Positions 1-12,856 are shown, counted from the stretch's first letter. The stretch is DNA of 64,000 nucleotides from Jaltomata sinuosa (GCA_003996215.1 QJPP01000030.1:868001-932000); one strand, 5' to 3'. The notes: generated from the letters alone by a model not told the origin. Numbers and translations: made by a program.

Positions 1-1586
1 CCCACTATTTTAAAATATTATATTTTTCCCGGTAGTTTAAAAAAGGGAAGGCATGTATCCTTTGTATTTTCGTGTATCCTGGATACATATAACCTCTTCA
101 TTAATGGTAAATCTGTTTCTATTATGGCGCTTTAAAAGGAAATAAAATATTTACAATTAATGAGGAGTAAATCATTAATTGTAAATCTTACTATTAGGGC
201 GCTTTAAAAGGAAATAATAGATTTACAATTAATGAGGAGTAAATCTGCAGTATCCTCATCTCCACAAACAACTGGAGAATTCAAATTTCAATTTAAAATT
301 ACTTGGATACACATCAAACTAGCAAGTAACTCCATTATATAGGATACATGTAATAATAGATCTCAAATATCTAAGGATGCACATTTAAACAGCAAACAAC
401 AATAGGTATACTTGGATACACTGTTAACACTGTATCCAAGATTATAAGCTTGGATACATTATAACAGTGTTAAGGATACTTCCCAATATCTAAGGATACC
501 CATCTAAACAGCAAATAGATATAGGTATACTTGGACACATGTTAATATTGGATACAAGTTTGTAAGCTTGGATACATTGTAACAGTGTTAAGGATACATG
601 TTACCAACATCTCAAATAGCAGGTTGCAGTAGTATTGGGATACATGTTAACATGAATTAATCTTGGATAAATGTAACACAAGATTTGCTTACAATGTTAT
701 CCCTGGATATGTATTGCTTTATTTTGATTTGAAACTTTAAATTTACAAAAGTTACACATTTACAACTCAGATAGATATATGTATACTTGGATACATGAAA
801 AATAACACTGGATACATGGTAACAAGTTGGTAACACTGGAAAATAACATCTGGGTTTGAGTCCCTTGTTCTTGATTTCAAATTTTTGTGCAATTCATTCA
901 TTTTGACTTGATCGTTTCTAAATTTGGATCTATTTTCAGCAAAGTCTTCTTCTTCAAAGTCTCTAACAGCCGGAACAAAGATCGGAGAAGACACTTCATT
1001 GTTCCTAGACAGCAATGTGTTCCTAGGACTACTTTCTGCATTCTGATTTTGTGTCCTTTTCCTTAGTAGATACTGTAGTTTCTTGATCCAAGGATTCTTT
1101 TTCCCATTCAAAATTAATGGGTAAATCTGAAAAGGGAGTTTTTGGATTTTGCCCAAAAAGGTTTGATTGAATGTTATCCATGGAAGTATGTTGTTAATGG
1201 GTGTCTGAAAATCCGAGAATCTTGAAAAAAAAACCTTAAAAGGTCGCTTCAATGGCGGAATCAAGCCCGGGTGAATTTGTCACCATTCTTGCCATCGTGT
1301 ACGGTGGTGGCGCCACCACTATTTGGCCTGGACAGCTTCACCATTGTCCGCAAGATGAATTTTTCCTCCTCTACTGGAGATGACGATGAAAGTTTGTGGA
1401 AGCAAAATATCGAGATAAAATCTGTGAAAATTTTGATTAGTGAGAGATTTGAGGGAGAAGCTGGAGAAATTTGAGAGAAGGAGTGATTTGGGGCGAAGTA
1501 ATAGGAGTATGTTGGGATACACGTTTTGGTATGAAAAATACAATCTAGTGAGATATATGTAATTATTTTAAAGTAGTGGGATATTA
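1..1586 (-). mobile_element. MULE-like non-autonomous DNA transposon, cut by window start
   Basis: The first bases (cccactattttaaaatatta) recur inverted near 1556-1576, where the minus strand reads cccactactttaaaataatta, so terminal inverted repeats enclose about 1.6 kb. The left end may extend past the window. Inside are a duplicated 55-60 bp block (121-176 and 182-246), a 118-bp tandem duplication (362-480 and 481-598) and many copies of the word ggatacat. The minus strand between 1543 and 767 has open but unconvincing reading frames; the longest has no ATG start. Long repeat-rich ends and AT-rich termini suggest a Mutator-like element. The family is inferred; no transposase is visible. Confidence 0.45.
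362..598. repeat. Two tandem ~118-bp units rich in ggatac words
   Basis: Unit 1 (362-480) and unit 2 (481-598) share, in order, the blocks atatctaaggat, aaacagcaaa, ataggtatacttgga, taagcttggatacatt and aacagtgttaaggatac. They differ by scattered substitutions. They lie in the subterminal part of the MULE-like element, where plant MULEs often carry internal repeats that bind transposase. Confidence 0.7.
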
Positions 1587-4171
1587 TGTAGTTATGGTAA
1601 GGATGTTTGATTAATTATGTAATTTTTACAAAGATTTAACTAGAAACACCAAGAGCTTTTCATTTAACTCGAAAATCGCAATAACAAAAACTGCACCAAA
1701 CATAAAATATATGTATTAAATATTGCAGAAATTAACTATACCTCCAAATGTGAATTCACATTAAATCTTTTTTTCTTTCCACAGTTGTATTAAATCTAAC
1801 AATCAAAATTTGTAAAATATTTTATTTAAATATAAAAAAAAAATCATTTTTGACAACCTTAAATGGTTGAAATATTCAAAAATATAATTTAAGGGACGAT
1901 TTTAATTAACCTCGACCCAGACATAAGGGGCCAATTTTTTTGTCATTTTCTCACTATGTTGCCTATTCACTTTCTGCTTATTATTCTAAATGCAATAATT
2001 GTGGCAATAAAATGTTGGGGGTGTAAGTAGAAACTTATGTTGCCTATTCACTTTCATACTTGCATTGATTGATAGTAGATAAAGAGTTAAGATTCCTACC
2101 TCGAGGATTGTTTTTTTTTTCTTGTATCCTTGAATAATAATAAGAATAATAACACTTAAATAATTGTACCAGCCTCTCTTGGATTTCTAACGTATGAGAA
2201 TTTGAAGCAACATTTCAATAATAAGTAAAAATTAAATACACCCTACATATAGACCTTTTCAACTTCTATTATCATCCTTTTACGTTTTCTTTTTAATCTT
2301 TTGGGTTCAAGCGATATTAATTAAATGGGATTAAAATTTTTGCTTATGCTAATGTTCTTTAAGATTTTCTTTAGTCATGTTAATCAAATTTACGTCAATA
2401 GAATATATAGAAACTTCTAACGCTAGAGAAATTAATAAGAGTTTAAAACGAAACAGGATAAAAGTGACATCTCAGCAAAAGAAATCATGTACAAACTTAC
2501 TTTTGAGGAGTTGAAAAGAATTTGGTTTTCTCATTCTTTGGCATTTGAAACTTGGTTGAATAGAGCCACTGCCAGTGAATAATGGAACAATAAGAGATGC
2601 TTTGAAAGAAAATTGGAGATTAATTAAGTAAATAATGACCATTTGAGTTAATAATTATCACTAAAGCACTAGTCTTAGGAGGAATAAATGCTAACACCAA
2701 GATTAATAATTTAGTGGAGATTTAAGCGCTGAAAGTGGCTTTGCTTTGGTCTTTAGGCATTTGGTTTTATCCTCTCACGAAATTAAAATTATGTAGCTTG
2801 TATTTTTTAATATGTGATATTATTTGACTAAGTATAAAAGACTTTTAAAATTTGTGGTCTAAAACAAATCGATATTTATGTGCTTATAAATCATTTGGAA
2901 AATGGGAATATTAAAGATAAATTATTTCTAATTATAGAAATGTGTCTCTCCTTTTTGTGGATAGATTAGAAGAAAAGTGTCATGTGAATTGAGACGGGAG
3001 AATATGGTTATCAAATACTCTATTTTTGTCTACGTGTTAAATTATTGATCATAATGATTACTCATTTGACGACAATATATTAAAAGAGGAAAAGGAAAAA
3101 AAAATCAAACATCTTTATATCTGTTTTCCTTTTGTTTTCTTTCTTCCTTTTTTCTATTAATCTGTTTAATGCCAGTGAGTTGTAAAGTGCTTTTATTAAA
3201 ATAATTGCTCAATGAGTTTGATCACACTTATTTCAGCCATAAACTTAAAACAGTCTACATTAGGTTAAACATATATAGTTAATACATGTCGGTGGCAGCA
3301 TTAGTGATTAAATAATTGGCTGGGAATCATCCTAATCTTCTGGTATCAAATACAAAGGAGTATATATGAACACAAATTGAAGTTGTTTGTGAATTTTTTT
3401 AGAGTAATTTAACGTGACAAATTGGAGATGTTTGTGAATTTTTTAGAGTAATTTAACGTGAAAACAACATTTTGTTAGGTTTTTGAATTCTTGAAAATTC
3501 TAAAATTCAACTTGAAATGTGTTTTTCGAAGTTCAACCCCGGAAAAAGTGAAAATTTCATGGAAAGATAAAATGACTCTGTGCACCATTTATGCCTTTAG
3601 CCATAGTACACAAGCATCATATCATCCTTCAAAAGCAAACCCTATGACAGAATAGAGTGAATGACCTTAACTATTGTTTTAGGCCTTGGCAAGCTGGGTG
3701 GGGGGTGGGGGTGGGGAAGTGTAAGGAACCAAAAAGTGGAGAAGAATAAACTACAGCACACTTGAAAAAAAAAAAAAAGAATGGAGGAGCCTCTGCATAT
3801 GCTGAATGGAACTTTAAATTTGACAAATCCAAAAGTTCTGGCAAAACAAATCTATATTGTACCTATATGTGGTGGCTATGTGTATGCTGCCATTGATAAT
3901 CTATCCCTGAAATGGCAGGACAGTTTCTATGCATGTATTCGATTATTGAGTTTCTGAAAGAAATAAAAACATTCTAATATAACCCCTTTCCAAATGTTTT
4001 CAAGGATCTCAGGATTTCAAGTGCATCGCCCCTTTACTGCAACAGTCGCCTCAGAAGCAAAATCCAGCACAATGTTTTCGAGTGTTGACAAGTATGTACT
4101 CCAAATATGTCAGTACGCGGAAGTGACTTTTCTCTACCTGAATGTTACCACCACCATAATTTACATGCTGC
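1587..4171. other. Intergenic region without recognised genes
   Basis: AT-rich spacer between the MULE-like element and the 3' end of the RRT1-like gene. It holds a degenerate Stowaway-like copy near 2790-3007 (it shares aaagacttttaaaattt, gtctaaaa and the tttctaattatagaaatgtgtc-type block with the copy at 37850-38073). It also holds a 44-bp near-tandem duplication around 3373-3460, a repeated tatgttgcctattcacttt word at about 1958 and 2037, and a G-run motif at 3693-3716. No reading frame there looks like a protein family member. Confidence 0.6.
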
Positions 4172-6938
4172 TTAAAGTTCATCCTCATAAGATGGTTCTA
4201 AGCACTCCCACGGATTGGAGTAAAAATAATCCTCCTCTTTAGGTCTGTCTTGAATGACCAATCTCTTTGTTGGGTTGCCCATACGTTCAGCATGAGCTTC
4301 CTTAACAGCGGTAGAGAACTCATCCCATGTCAATGATCCAGCATTATGTTGGTCTATTAAATCCACCAGATGCTTTCTGTCTAACAAGATAGTTTTCTTG
4401 TATCCAAGATATCTGTATAGAATAGAGGACATTCAGATAAAATGAAAATTGTACCAAAACCACCAAACCAACTAAATCCCGTGTAATGTGCATACATGAT
4501 GAATGATTATCTTCATATATTAAGAACATGAGGTATAACACCATAGGAAATTCTTTCATGGCTCTTAAAATTTTGCAAATTAAATTTCTAAAAGCAAGTA
4601 ACGACTATTTAGTATATGAAGTCTCTATTTCAATACGCTACCATGATTTATCAAAAGAGAATACCTGCGATGGCCTTCAACAACTTTGGCCATGTTTCCA
4701 TCATATGTAGGAACAAAGATATCGCTCTCCAAGGAAACAAGATAATCTAATGCGGCCATCTGGGAGGAGTGATTTTGAAAGAACCTTAGCTCAGAAGGCT
4801 CTAGTAGTGTCTCCTTCCTTGCCTGTTAGGAACAAAGCCAGCGCAAATGGTAAGTCTGCAAATTCAGACAACATATTCAAAAGTTGAAGAAAAAACTAGA
4901 ACTTCCTAACTACCAGATTTGGATAAGCTGCTGCAAGACTAGCCATTCTCCTTTCTCCACCATAAATCTCCCCAGCAGCAATGTAGACTTGAATACTAGG
5001 ATCGATGTCCAGTGCCCTTAAAGTAAGAGCAGTTTCCTCAGGTGTCAAAGGACACAGACCATCTTTTCTCTTTAAATCTGAATTTATAATTTTTTCTTTC
5101 CACCATGGATAAGCATATCTGCAGAAAAAAATAATAATTAATCAGCCAGTGAACGAAGGATGGCTAAACCCACCAACGAATACAAGGATTTAACTTCACC
5201 TCATTCTTGTCAACTCTTCAACCTCTTCCTTGTTGCATCCTTGGGTACAGCCAGAGAAAGCTAACATATCCATTTCGTATCTCAGGTGCAGAACCATAAA
5301 AGGACCCTCTTGTCTGAGTAGTCTGACAACCTTTCTACCCAACTCTTCAATTTGAGGGGTGAATTTCAATGCACCAAAATTAACTCTGCATCGTAGCTTT
5401 TGAATTTCCATAGGTAGTCCATTGTTGGCAAGCCGCGCATCAGTCCTGTTCAAATGAACTACTTTATACTTCCGAATTACGGGAAGAATCTGTATTCAGA
5501 AAATGATCATCATTACACTGGAGAAGGATGCGAGAGTTAACAACAATAACAAAGTACCATTTATCAACAGACCACAAACCTGATTATGGTAGTAGGAAAT
5601 GTCAGACCAACTAATAGGAGCCATTGTATGAGTCATTCCTAACTCTACTCTCCTCTTCAGTCTTGGTGGTAGCTCCTTCAGTATTCGAACTTCATCTCTC
5701 AAGGACATTATGAAGTGATCAACATCAAATATGTCTTGAAATTCACTGCAAATAAAAAATGTTGTTAATACAAATCGTCATCTTTTCTTTCTAAAGAAGA
5801 ATTCAGTAATTTGAAAGGCAAAAATCAAGATAATCGAGTGGACACACCTTGGATCAGCCCAAAAGGAGGTTTTATCCAGCTCGGGAACAATAAGAGTCAC
5901 ATTCAAATATCTTGCTATAGCAACCATATCACATATCTGCAACAAGGATAGACAAGTACAAAGAGGAAAAAAACAAGTGACAAAATCATCTCACAAGTCA
6001 AATTCACAATGGTTGTCTAAGTTAATTACATTTGTATGCGGTAGTGAACTGATTGATCTAAAGCAAGCTACTAACCGCTGACCGCATTTGGTTTAGCCCA
6101 CCATTGCATGAAACCATGAGGTAACCATTATTCATGTAAACCCCTGATTCACAAATAATCATGACATTAGACAGTCTGACAAACGCTTAAGATGTGAAGT
6201 TCATTAGCTCTAAATTCAACGGGGAACCTCAAATATTGTAGGCCAGGAAACAGATAACCATGGAAAGACTTGCAGAACAATTTTGTTTTGGAATTAGGGT
6301 CACTGAGAAGTTTGATTAACCTGAATTGGACCATGCATTATATGATGGTTCCAACTAAAATACCAAGCCAACACGCAACCAATGAATCTATATACTTCAA
6401 AAGTACACCAATTATGATATGTGAAACTTCCTTCCGTTACAAGCCCACCAACTACAATATCCATAAATGGCATTAAGCTATACTCATTAATAATTTCATG
6501 ATCCTACTCAGAAAACTCCACTTTGATGTTTCCTAGTATCCTATGACACAATATGCACCATGATCTCTAAGTTGTCAACCAAAGTAGGTGAGAACAAGTC
6601 AGCAATGTTGAGTACATGGACATGAAAAAACACAAAGCCACACAATACTTGCTATCAAAAGGATACTTACTCTTTGGTGGAAGAACTCTGGCAGGGACCT
6701 CAGGCGACGATTTAACAGCCAGTACTGCAGCTGATTCCTGAGAAAGACAAGGGGGCCAGCTTTTTAAAACTCTAGGACCCCAAGTCTCTCCCAGTATCGT
6801 CAATTGAACCAAGCAAATCCATATAAGCACCGATGTTGTTATCCTTATCATCCATAACTTCATTCTAGACTTGCATAACATAGAACTCTTTAGTTTTTCC
6901 ATACGACTTTCTACTAAAGCTGTCCCTTTTAGCCCCAT
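4172..6938 (-). CDS. RRT1: Rhamnogalacturonan I rhamnosyltransferase 1-like (GT106, plant O-fucosyltransferase-fold protein)
   Basis: Joined on the minus strand from 6671-6938, 6076-6143, 5848-5936, 5580-5745, 5200-5489, 4914-5118, 4665-4822 and 4172-4412. This gives 1485 bp, 494 aa, with every junction GT..AG and in phase. Arabidopsis RRT1 is about 508 aa. The protein looks like a type II Golgi protein: a short cytosolic tail (MGLKGTALVESRMEKLKSSM), one membrane segment at about residues 31-49, then a lumenal catalytic domain. Landmarks are VSCNGGLNQMR (about 100-110), HLNRTDARLANNGLP (about 209-223), HLRYEMDMLAFSGC (about 265-278), the IYGGERRM loop and NHSSQMAALDYLV near the C-terminus. 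RRT enzymes transfer rhamnose from UDP-rhamnose to the rhamnogalacturonan I backbone of pectin. ATG at 6938 is the first in frame after a stop at 6966-6968. Paralogues RRT2-4 cannot be excluded, but the N-terminal tail favours RRT1. Confidence 0.88.
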
Positions 6939-7620
6939 TATGCTCAATTCCCCAACCACATAAAATTACTATACAACTCTCAAGTTTTTTTTTTTTTTTT
7001 TTTTTTTTGGGCCTCAATCGCTCATCATACACAAACAAACAATATACCCCCAAAAGCTCACTTCTTTGGGTAATGTAGGATCCAAAATCAATGAAAATCC
7101 CACTTAGTTCAAGACCCACAATTGCTTTACACAAAAATCGCAGAAATAAGACGAGGGGTTATCAAGAATATAGAAATCCAAACACCAAAATAGGAAAAAA
7201 GTTCAATGAGAGAAAAAATTCAGAATTTTCCCTTCAGAAACTTGAGCAAAACATGGATTTCTTTCGCTGAAGAGAAGAAAAATACCGAACTTTCTCGTAC
7301 ATTACAAGTAGATTCAAGAAAATGCTTCAATCTTTAACTGATCACGGAAGCGAACCCCAATGATTAAAGAGGAGAAATCAATAATATATAGTGAGTAGAA
7401 ATGAATGTAAAATACATCGGATATGTGGAGGAGTTGGTTGCTGGATGGACGGTGGTGATATTGCCGGAATGTTGGAAAGCCGGCGACCGGTGAGCTGTGT
7501 GGAAAGGGAAAAAAAAAATTGAGGAGAAAAGGAGAAAGAGAGAGATAATGATAATATAATTGGGTCGGTTTATTAGGGAGTGAAGCGGTCATATAATATA
7601 TGGATCGGGTTGAACCATGG
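6939..7620 (-). promoter_or_regulatory. Probable 5' leader and proximal promoter of the RRT1-like gene
   Basis: Upstream of the ATG the sense strand carries an uninterrupted run of 24 A (plus-strand T at 6985-7008). Farther up is a CT-rich stretch (sense strand, about 7505-7545; plus strand ggagaaaaggagaaagagagag), typical of plant 5' leaders. No clear TATA box or leader intron could be fixed. Reading frames here lack convincing starts and are treated as noncoding. The exact transcription start is unknown. Confidence 0.35.
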
Positions 7621-7986
7621 GGACTGGTTGGAGTGGTTATGACATGCAAAATGTGATTTTTTTAGTTATATATTGGAGTGACGCAGATATTAGTAATGTA
7701 TTTATTCGTTATAAAAAAATTTATGTATTATTTTATCTACGTATTAATTATACAAATTTTAATTATTTATGTATTAGTTATTTCATTTTCTATTTTGCGT
7801 AAAATAATATATAGATTTCTTCATAACTTATACATGTATTAGTTATGTCGATTTATATAAATTGCGACCCAAACATCATATAAATTTTATATATGAATAA
7901 CTTATTCAGTTATCAAACATGGTGAGTATTACTTATATATGCAGGATTTTATACCTACATAACTCACCTTCAAAACAATTACCTAA

Positions 7987-8372
7987 GGGTGTCTTCGGCA
8001 CGGAGGAAATGTTTTACATGGAATTTTTTTAGAAAAACAAGTGATTTCTTATTTATTCTTGAGTTTAGTATACAAGTAAAAAATATTAGTATAAAACATT
8101 TGTATATATTTAATACAAAACTATGAGAATGAATGAAAATATGGTGATAGGTGTTGTGGTTGGGGCGGGGCTGGAGGTGGTAGGGATGTGGGTGTGGTGA
8201 TTGTGTGGGGGGCGGCCAGGCGGATGGTTGTGTTGGTGGGAGGAGACAATGTCACTTGTTTTTTCTATTTTCATTAAGAAAGTCATTTTTCTTATATTCA
8301 AAAAGCATGCTTTTCTAATAAAAAAAAATTCAAAATTTCTAAAGAATTTTTTTCCTTCATACCTACACACCC
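7987..8372. mobile_element. Tourist/PIF-like MITE, 386 bp, TAA target duplication
   Basis: The left end reads GGGTGTCTTCGGCACGGAGG. The right end, read inverted, is GGGTGTGTAGGTATGAAGG. Both ends are flanked by TAA (7984-7986 and 8373-8375). The interior is AT-rich with a G-rich patch (8165-8245) and no coding capacity. It lies about 1 kb upstream of the RRT1-like start codon. Confidence 0.6.
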
Positions 8373-8603
8373 TAAATTATATTTAATTTATGGAAAAAGG
8401 TAAAAGATATTTTTAAATTATATGAAATAGAGTAAAAATATTTTTCCATTAAAAGTTGATAAAAAAATATCTCTTTCATTAATAGTTTGGTGGTCGGTTT
8501 AACCGAAGAACCGAACTTGTATTACATGTTCTAAAAAATGTACTACTACTCACGACTAGGTCCAAACATGGAAATATATTCGATGTTGAATTACAATCAA
8601 TCG

Positions 8604-8913
8604 TGTTAAATGTCCCACATCGGATATTGAATGGGTAATTGGTCTCCTTATAAGGCTTGGGCATTCTTCCTCCCTTTGAGTTAGCTTTTGGGGTGTGAGT
8701 TAGGCCCAAAACCTAATTTCACATGGTATCAGAGCCAGACACATTTCAATTCTTTGTTCACCGATGTTGGGCCTCCATATTATATTGTCCACGCTCCAGT
8801 TAACTAGGTCTGCGCGTGCGGAGGAGTGTTAAATATCCCACATTGGATATGGAATGGGTAATTGATCTCCTTATAAGGCTTGGGCAATCCTCCTCCCTTT
8901 GAGCTAGCTTTTG
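8604..8913 (+). mobile_element. TRIM-type LTR element, 3' LTR truncated
   Basis: LTR 1 is 8604-8723 (tgttaaatgtcccacatcgg ... ttcaca). It is followed at once by tggtatcagagcc (8724-8736), the primer site complementary to plant initiator-Met tRNA. After about 100 bp of noncoding internal sequence ending in the purine-rich cggaggag, LTR 2 starts at 8827 with tgttaaatatcccaca. LTR 2 matches LTR 1 only as far as about 8913, where copia sequence begins. The element is far too small to encode anything and matches the terminal-repeat-in-miniature class. Confidence 0.75.
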
Positions 8914-11900
8914 CTTTAGCCCATAAAGTAATTTTTTCAGTTTGCATATTTTTCCTTTATGCATTGGTCCTTGCTTAATGGCCGGTGAAAATTTCATGTA
9001 TACTTCTTCCTCCAAGTCATCATTTAAAAAGGCATTTTTCACATCAAACTGTCTTAAAGGCCAATTTCTATTCACTCCAATTGATATAAGAATACGAATA
9101 GTGTTGAGTTTGGCTACAGGTGCAAAATTTTCTTGGTAATCAACTCCATACTTCTGAGCATAACCCTTCGCTACTAGCCTCGCCTTGTATCTATCAATGC
9201 TTCCATCTACTTTAAGTTTCACAGCATATACCCATTTGCAACCAATTGTCTTTTTCTCTGGGCAACGGAACCAACTCCCAAGTTGAGTTTCTTTGCAAGG
9301 CTTCCATCTCTTCATTCATTGCCTTAGTCCATTTTGAATCTGTCAATGCCTTCTGCACACTACTAGGAATAAATACTTTGGATAATTGATCAACAATTAG
9401 AGCATATGAATCCAATAATCTATGATTTGAGATATAGTTGTTAATTGGATATTTGGCCTTAGTTCTAAGATCAGGTTCATATTGTTTTCTAGGGATACCC
9501 CTATTTGATCTCGGTGGTAATTGAGAAAGGGAGGGTATTGAGAATTACCTGAGGTGCAACATCTTCTTGAACATTCTGCGAGGACTCTTCAGTTAATGGT
9601 GTTAATATGGGGTATTCTACGACATCTTCATTACCCACCGATACTGCATCACTCTCAGATAAATTTGGTAAAGCTGGAGACTCTATGGGCTGATTAGAGG
9701 AAATCTCTTCAATTGCAGGTGTATCATTACTCAATCTTTCTTGCAATGCTTCCAAGTTTAAAAATTCAACATGGTCCAGTGGAACTCCAGTATTTTTGTT
9801 ATTCCCCTCAAGTGCTTCACTCGCATTCCCCCTGAAGAGTTGAACTGGAAACTCCCCATATATAGTAAGGTTCATTCTCATGAAAGGAGACGTCTAACGC
9901 GACATGCAACTTCTTATTTTGAGGATCATAACATCGATATCCCTTCTAGAAGTCCGAATAGCCAACAAACACATATTTTTTTGCACAGGGATCTAATTTA
10001 CCTCATAAGATTTTTGGAATATGGACATAAATTGTACATCCAAAAATTTGAGGTTCAAGATTCGAAAAATGTGCTATCGTTCAAAATGACTGTAATTTTT
10101 GTTGAGCAGTTTGAAAGTCAATAACCTGAGAAGGAGCTCGATTGATAAGATAAACAGCCGACTTTACTGCCTCCCCCCAATAAAACTGAGGCATGGTCAT
10201 ACCAAAAAGAGAGGCACGAACTACTTCCAGAATTTGTCTATTCTTTCTTTCTGCCAGACCATTTTATTGCGGTATATATGTGCAAGAAGTATGATGTCAT
10301 ATCCCGAGCTGACTAAGATATTCTCCAAACGGACCATTAATAAACTCCCTAGCATTGTCAGATTGCCAAATTCAAAAAAAAAATGGGTATTGAGTATACA
10401 CCATATTGTAGAATTCCTTAAATGCTTTATATGCATCGCTCCTCTTATAAAGTAAAGACACACATGTCATTCTAGTGCATTCATCAATAAAAGTGATAAA
10501 ATATCGAGCTTTTGAAATAAAAGGGACCCTTACTGGACCCCAAATATCAGAATGTATAACAATGGAAGGTTCTGAACATTTCTTCAAACTTGGAAAATAT
10601 GGAATTCGATGACTTTTTGCTAGTTCACAAATATTACATTGGAAATCTGAAATATCTAAATCATAAAACAAACTTGGTCTAAGTGTCTTAAGATAACCAA
10701 AAGAGATGTGTCCTAGTCTCCTATGCCATAGCCATATCTTTCCTTTAGCCTTCTCAACTCCATTTGTATGACATGCCTGCCCAAATTTGTGTTTCCCATT
10801 CTCAGTCAACTCCAGATAGTAGAGTTTGCCCCGTTTAACACCATAACCAAGAGTCTTCCGGGTCAGAATGTCCTGAAAGATACAAAACAAGGGCCAAAAA
10901 ATTACGGTACAGTTAAGAGATGAGGTAATTTGGCTTACAGACAATAAATTATTTTGGAGTGAAGGTACCACCAAAACAGTATCAAGTGTCAAAGTAGTGG
11001 ACAATTCAACAGATCCCTCCCCCGTTATATCACAAGTATTTTCATTAGCTGTAAAAATAACTTGTTGCGAGGATGGGTGAATAGTTTGTAACTTATTAGA
11101 GTCGCTAGTCATATGATCAGATGCTCCTGTATCAATAATTCATGTATTTTCCTTAGAAGTGACAGACAAAACATCAACCTTACCAAAGTTACCTGGTTGA
11201 GCCACATTGGCCGAATGATGTGATTGTTCCCCTTGTGTGGTTGTTGCCGCTTTGCCAGTCAAGTTCTTCCGTGATTTCTTTGAAAAACTCCACCATTCTG
11301 GATATCCAATAATTTTGTAACACCGCTGTTTGGAGTGTCCTTTTTCACCACAATGATTGCAAACAAAGTTGTTGGTTTTTCCTGATGATGGCATATTTCG
11401 ACTCTTTTGTGTATCACGTTGAACCACCATGGCTGAACTTTCAGGGACTGGTCTTGAGCTTCCCATGATTTGTCTTTATTGTGCTTCTCTCCTTACATAC
11501 GCATAACAACTTTTCAAATCCAATTTAGGATCTTTTCGCAAAATCTCACCACAAACTTGATCAAATTCCAAATCAAGCCCACTCAGAAATATGTGAACTC
11601 GAAGCCTGGCCACCATGGAATGTAAATGTACAATCCCTTCCACCGATCTCTCTTGTGTAGCTGTTTGATGGTTAATTTTCTGAAAAATTGCAATGAGTTC
11701 GTTGTAATACGTAGACAAAGGTCGACTACTCTGCTTGGTGGTGAAAGACTGTTGATTCAATTCAAACAAGCGAGTCTCATCCGATCCATCATAGAAAGTG
11801 TTTGAAGCAGCTTCCCATATCTCCTTAGCTGTTGCCAATCGAATAAATCTTTGCATCAGATGCGGGCTCATTGAATCAATAAGCCAACTTCGAACTTTGT

Positions 11901-12233
11901 GATTTTCAGTAATCCATGTGCCATACTTTGGATCAGTTGGCGATGGTTTGGTCAATTCACTGGTAAGATATCCGACTTTGTTTCTTGCTCCAATACGCAT
12001 CTCCATTAGCTGTGACCATAAAGGATAATTTGTTTCGTCAAGAACCACACTAGTGGAAAAAGCATAATTGTCCTGTTGGACTATGATTTGTGGTGCAAGG
12101 TTATTCGATTGGGTTGAGGTGGCTGGAAGTACCGGATTTAAGTTTGATTCTTCCATTCGAAAAGAACAAAAATGATTCACGAAAAAAAAGAAGAAGAAAA
12201 ATCCTGCTGCTTCAGAAAAGCTCTGATGCCATG
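8914..12233 (-). pseudogene. Ty1-copia retrotransposon gag-pol remnant, truncated in reverse transcriptase
   Basis: Read on the minus strand. Gag is at 12180-11476 with a retrotransposon gag core (NYPLWSQLMEMRIGARNK ... DETRLFELNQQSF). A stop follows, then a CCHC zinc knuckle CNHCGEKGHSKQRC (11466-11140). The protease motif IIDTGASDHM follows a TGA that replaces the usual Trp codon. GAG-pre-integrase and integrase core lie at 11112-10372, and a frameshift in the A-run at about 10376 breaks the integrase. A linker and N-terminal reverse transcriptase (TIGCKWVYAVKLKVDGS, YKARLVAKGYAQ, FDVKNAFLNDDLEEEVYM) end abruptly at about 8914 against the TRIM element. The YVDD half of the reverse transcriptase, RNase H and the 3' LTR are missing. 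Two stops and at least two frameshifts make it inactive. Confidence 0.88.
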
Positions 12234-12420
12234 TTGAACAGAAGTCGCAGGCTTACAAAAGAAAGGGTCGTTCTTTTTCTCTTGTTTTTTTTATCATACT
12301 GATATACACGTATTTATATACATCAAAGAGAAAACCTAGAATCTTATTTTAGGCAATATACATATAAGAGACAGCAAATAAATAGTACTGTAATAAAATC
12401 TCCTAGAATTATGATCTCCT
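12222..12420 (-). mobile_element. Primer binding site and 5' LTR of the truncated copia
   Basis: The plus strand gctctgatgcca (12222-12233) is the complement of TGGCATCAGAGC, a one-base variant of the initiator-Met primer site. The adjoining LTR begins tgttgaacagaag on the plus strand, so it ends CA on the minus strand. A TATA-like block (tatttatata, about 12309-12318) fits an LTR promoter. The outer end of the LTR could not be fixed because the 3' LTR is absent. The given end is an estimate. Confidence 0.55.
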
Positions 12421-12856
12421 TTAATCCCGGGATTTGAGTAGATCTCTTATCGTCAATAAATCGAAAGGTGGAAAAATCCTACCGTTGCTAAATGCTACGA
12501 AGTAATCCCAAAAAGTGTCATCCTACAAGCTATACTCCTTCCAATTATCCCCTTTAGCATTTGCAAATCATTTTTCATATTTCGTTTCTCTAGTTAAGAG
12601 CTTGGAAATCTAATAATTTACTTTATGTTTCTGTTTTAAGGTAGGTCTTGCTAGCATTTCAGCATAACATGAAGTTTCATACAAGTCTTTCTTAAGTATT
12701 GCTACTGCTGAGTGCTGGCACACTCTATACATTGTCTGTTTGTGACCATCGAAAAAATTGTTTTAAAAAAAAGAACGGAAGAACCAAATGTCCACCTTTA
12801 ATTGAAATAGAGGGAGTAGTAGCGTTTACAAAACATTAATTAGTATATTGCAATTA

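Noticed and set aside
767..1264. 165-codon open frame on the minus strand
   Set aside because: It begins with TTG rather than ATG, lies in a repeat-rich transposon and shows no family motif; treated as part of the MULE-like element.
6270..6476. 68-codon plus-strand frame within the RRT1 intron
   Set aside because: Inside an intron of a supported gene, no family resemblance.
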